DNA of 6,288 nt from Gammaproteobacteria bacterium (lineage in GTDB: Bacteria > Pseudomonadota > Gammaproteobacteria > Competibacterales > Competibacteraceae). The translations under genes and the position numbers were made by a program. Shown here piece after piece: positions 5,747 to 6,288 of this stretch (positions are counted from its first letter, which is position 1; every line of letters begins with the position of its first letter). The DNA lies in contig PWUP01000145.1 in NCBI GenBank assembly GCA_003562535.1, positions 1 through 6,288 of the forward strand, in the 5' to 3' direction. Under the pieces are notes generated by a model. That model had not been told where the DNA came from. It saw only the letters and a program-made list of their open reading frames with translations, and searched no databases.

Positions 5747-6288
5747 GGCGTATTCAATACCAGCACTTGCTTGAGCAATTCGATGCTCTCACCGTCGCGA
5801 CTTAAACCCAGCCGTAGGCGTACCAGACTGTTGCGGGTATCGGTGCCGTCAAGATGCTCGATGTCACACGCCGTCACATGACGCGCCAGTACCGTGCTGT
5901 TAGAGCTAGAAAAATCACTGGGCGGGTTAGCCTTAAAGCCGTACTCTGCGTAGCGGGTGAGTGTTCCCGTAGTTGAATCGCAGACAAAACTCACCGGTTG
6001 TTCAACAATGTGGAAGCGTTGGGTGGGCGAGCGATGAGGAAGCTGGGTGCTGGCGAAAGACAGAATCGGCGCATTCCAATCGCTGATTGATGTGCGGTTA
6101 TCACCACCGTAGGCCCATGCGGTCGCCGCATTGTAAATGACCAGTTCATACCCACTCGGGTCAATAGCTAACTCCGTCAGCACCTCAAACGAGGTGTCAT
6201 CGGTTTCAAAATCCAGTGTGTCCCCCACGCCGCTGTTATCCGGCTGGGCGCGATAGCGGCCACCGGCAACACTGGGTATGATTTCGAG
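5743..6288 (-). CDS. mshO: MSHA-type minor pilin MshO, C-terminal part, cut by the window end
   Basis: The frame is open to the window edge, leaving 181 residues. GTG at 6226-6228 is an internal Val codon and not the start, because 20 further codons upstream are open (LEIIPSVAGGRYRAQPDNSG). The pattern matches the C-terminal globular part of MshO: LEIIPSVAGGRYR, GDTLDFETDD, YELVIYN, PVSFVCDSTTGTLTRYAEYG, LARHVTACDIEHLDG, RNSLVRLRLGLSRDGESIEL and a final LLKQVLVLNTP. Two cysteines (FVCD, TACD) are expected to pair. The pilin N-terminal helix lies outside the window. The order mshO-mshP with a 4-bp overlap is that of the known MSHA pilus operon. The role would be a minor pilin in priming or tipping an MSHA-type pilus. 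Confidence 0.78.
   Translation of the reverse strand, partial: LEIIPSVAGGRYRAQPDNSGVGDTLDFETDDTSFEVLTELAIDPSGYELVIYNAATAWAYGGDNRTSISDWNAPILSFASTQLPHRSPTQRFHIVEQPVSFVCDSTTGTLTRYAEYGFKANPPSDFSSSNSTVLARHVTACDIEHLDGTDTRNSLVRLRLGLSRDGESIELLKQVLVLNTP

Overview
The window looks like chromosomal DNA from a gammaproteobacterium. It carries minor pilin genes of the MSHA type (mshO, mshP), a fused ACP/acyl-AMP ligase/acyltransferase, a DUF1566 secreted protein, and debris of Rpn/DUF2887/DUF4351 nuclease-like genes. I cannot fix the genus from sequence alone.

Bases 1-1683 are an accessory, decaying segment. It starts with the C-terminal end of a DUF4351-type protein whose charged linker has a 12-bp tandem repeat. 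A REP-like hairpin follows directly. Next is a short gene remnant that I read as a polymorphic-toxin or effector-like protein with a large internal deletion. Its last codons overlap (ATGA) an apparently intact 232-aa gene of unknown function, a layout typical of toxin/immunity pairs. A small damaged ORF coupled by TGATG comes next, then a 34-codon fragment of a DUF2887/Rpn nuclease core that stops exactly at a second REP-like hairpin. T-rich sequence with a 10-bp tandem duplication leads into the next gene.

Bases 1684-5329 hold two forward genes. The first is a 207-aa exported DUF1566 protein. After a 184-bp gap comes a 945-aa protein with an acyl carrier domain, a fatty-acyl-AMP-ligase-like adenylation domain, one hydrophobic segment and a PlsC-type acyltransferase domain. 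By inference, one polypeptide could activate a free fatty acid, hold it on its own carrier and transfer it to a lysophospholipid.

Bases 5306-6288 hold the end of an MSHA-type operon on the reverse strand. The C-terminal part of mshO runs off the window edge and overlaps mshP by ATGA. mshP in turn overlaps the 3' end of the convergent acyltransferase gene by 24 bp. No mshQ follows.

I see no CRISPR array, tRNA, rRNA or complete mobile element. The most interesting parts are the toxin remnant with its intact partner, the 232-aa unknown protein, the two REP-like elements among nuclease debris, and the domain order of the lipid enzyme.
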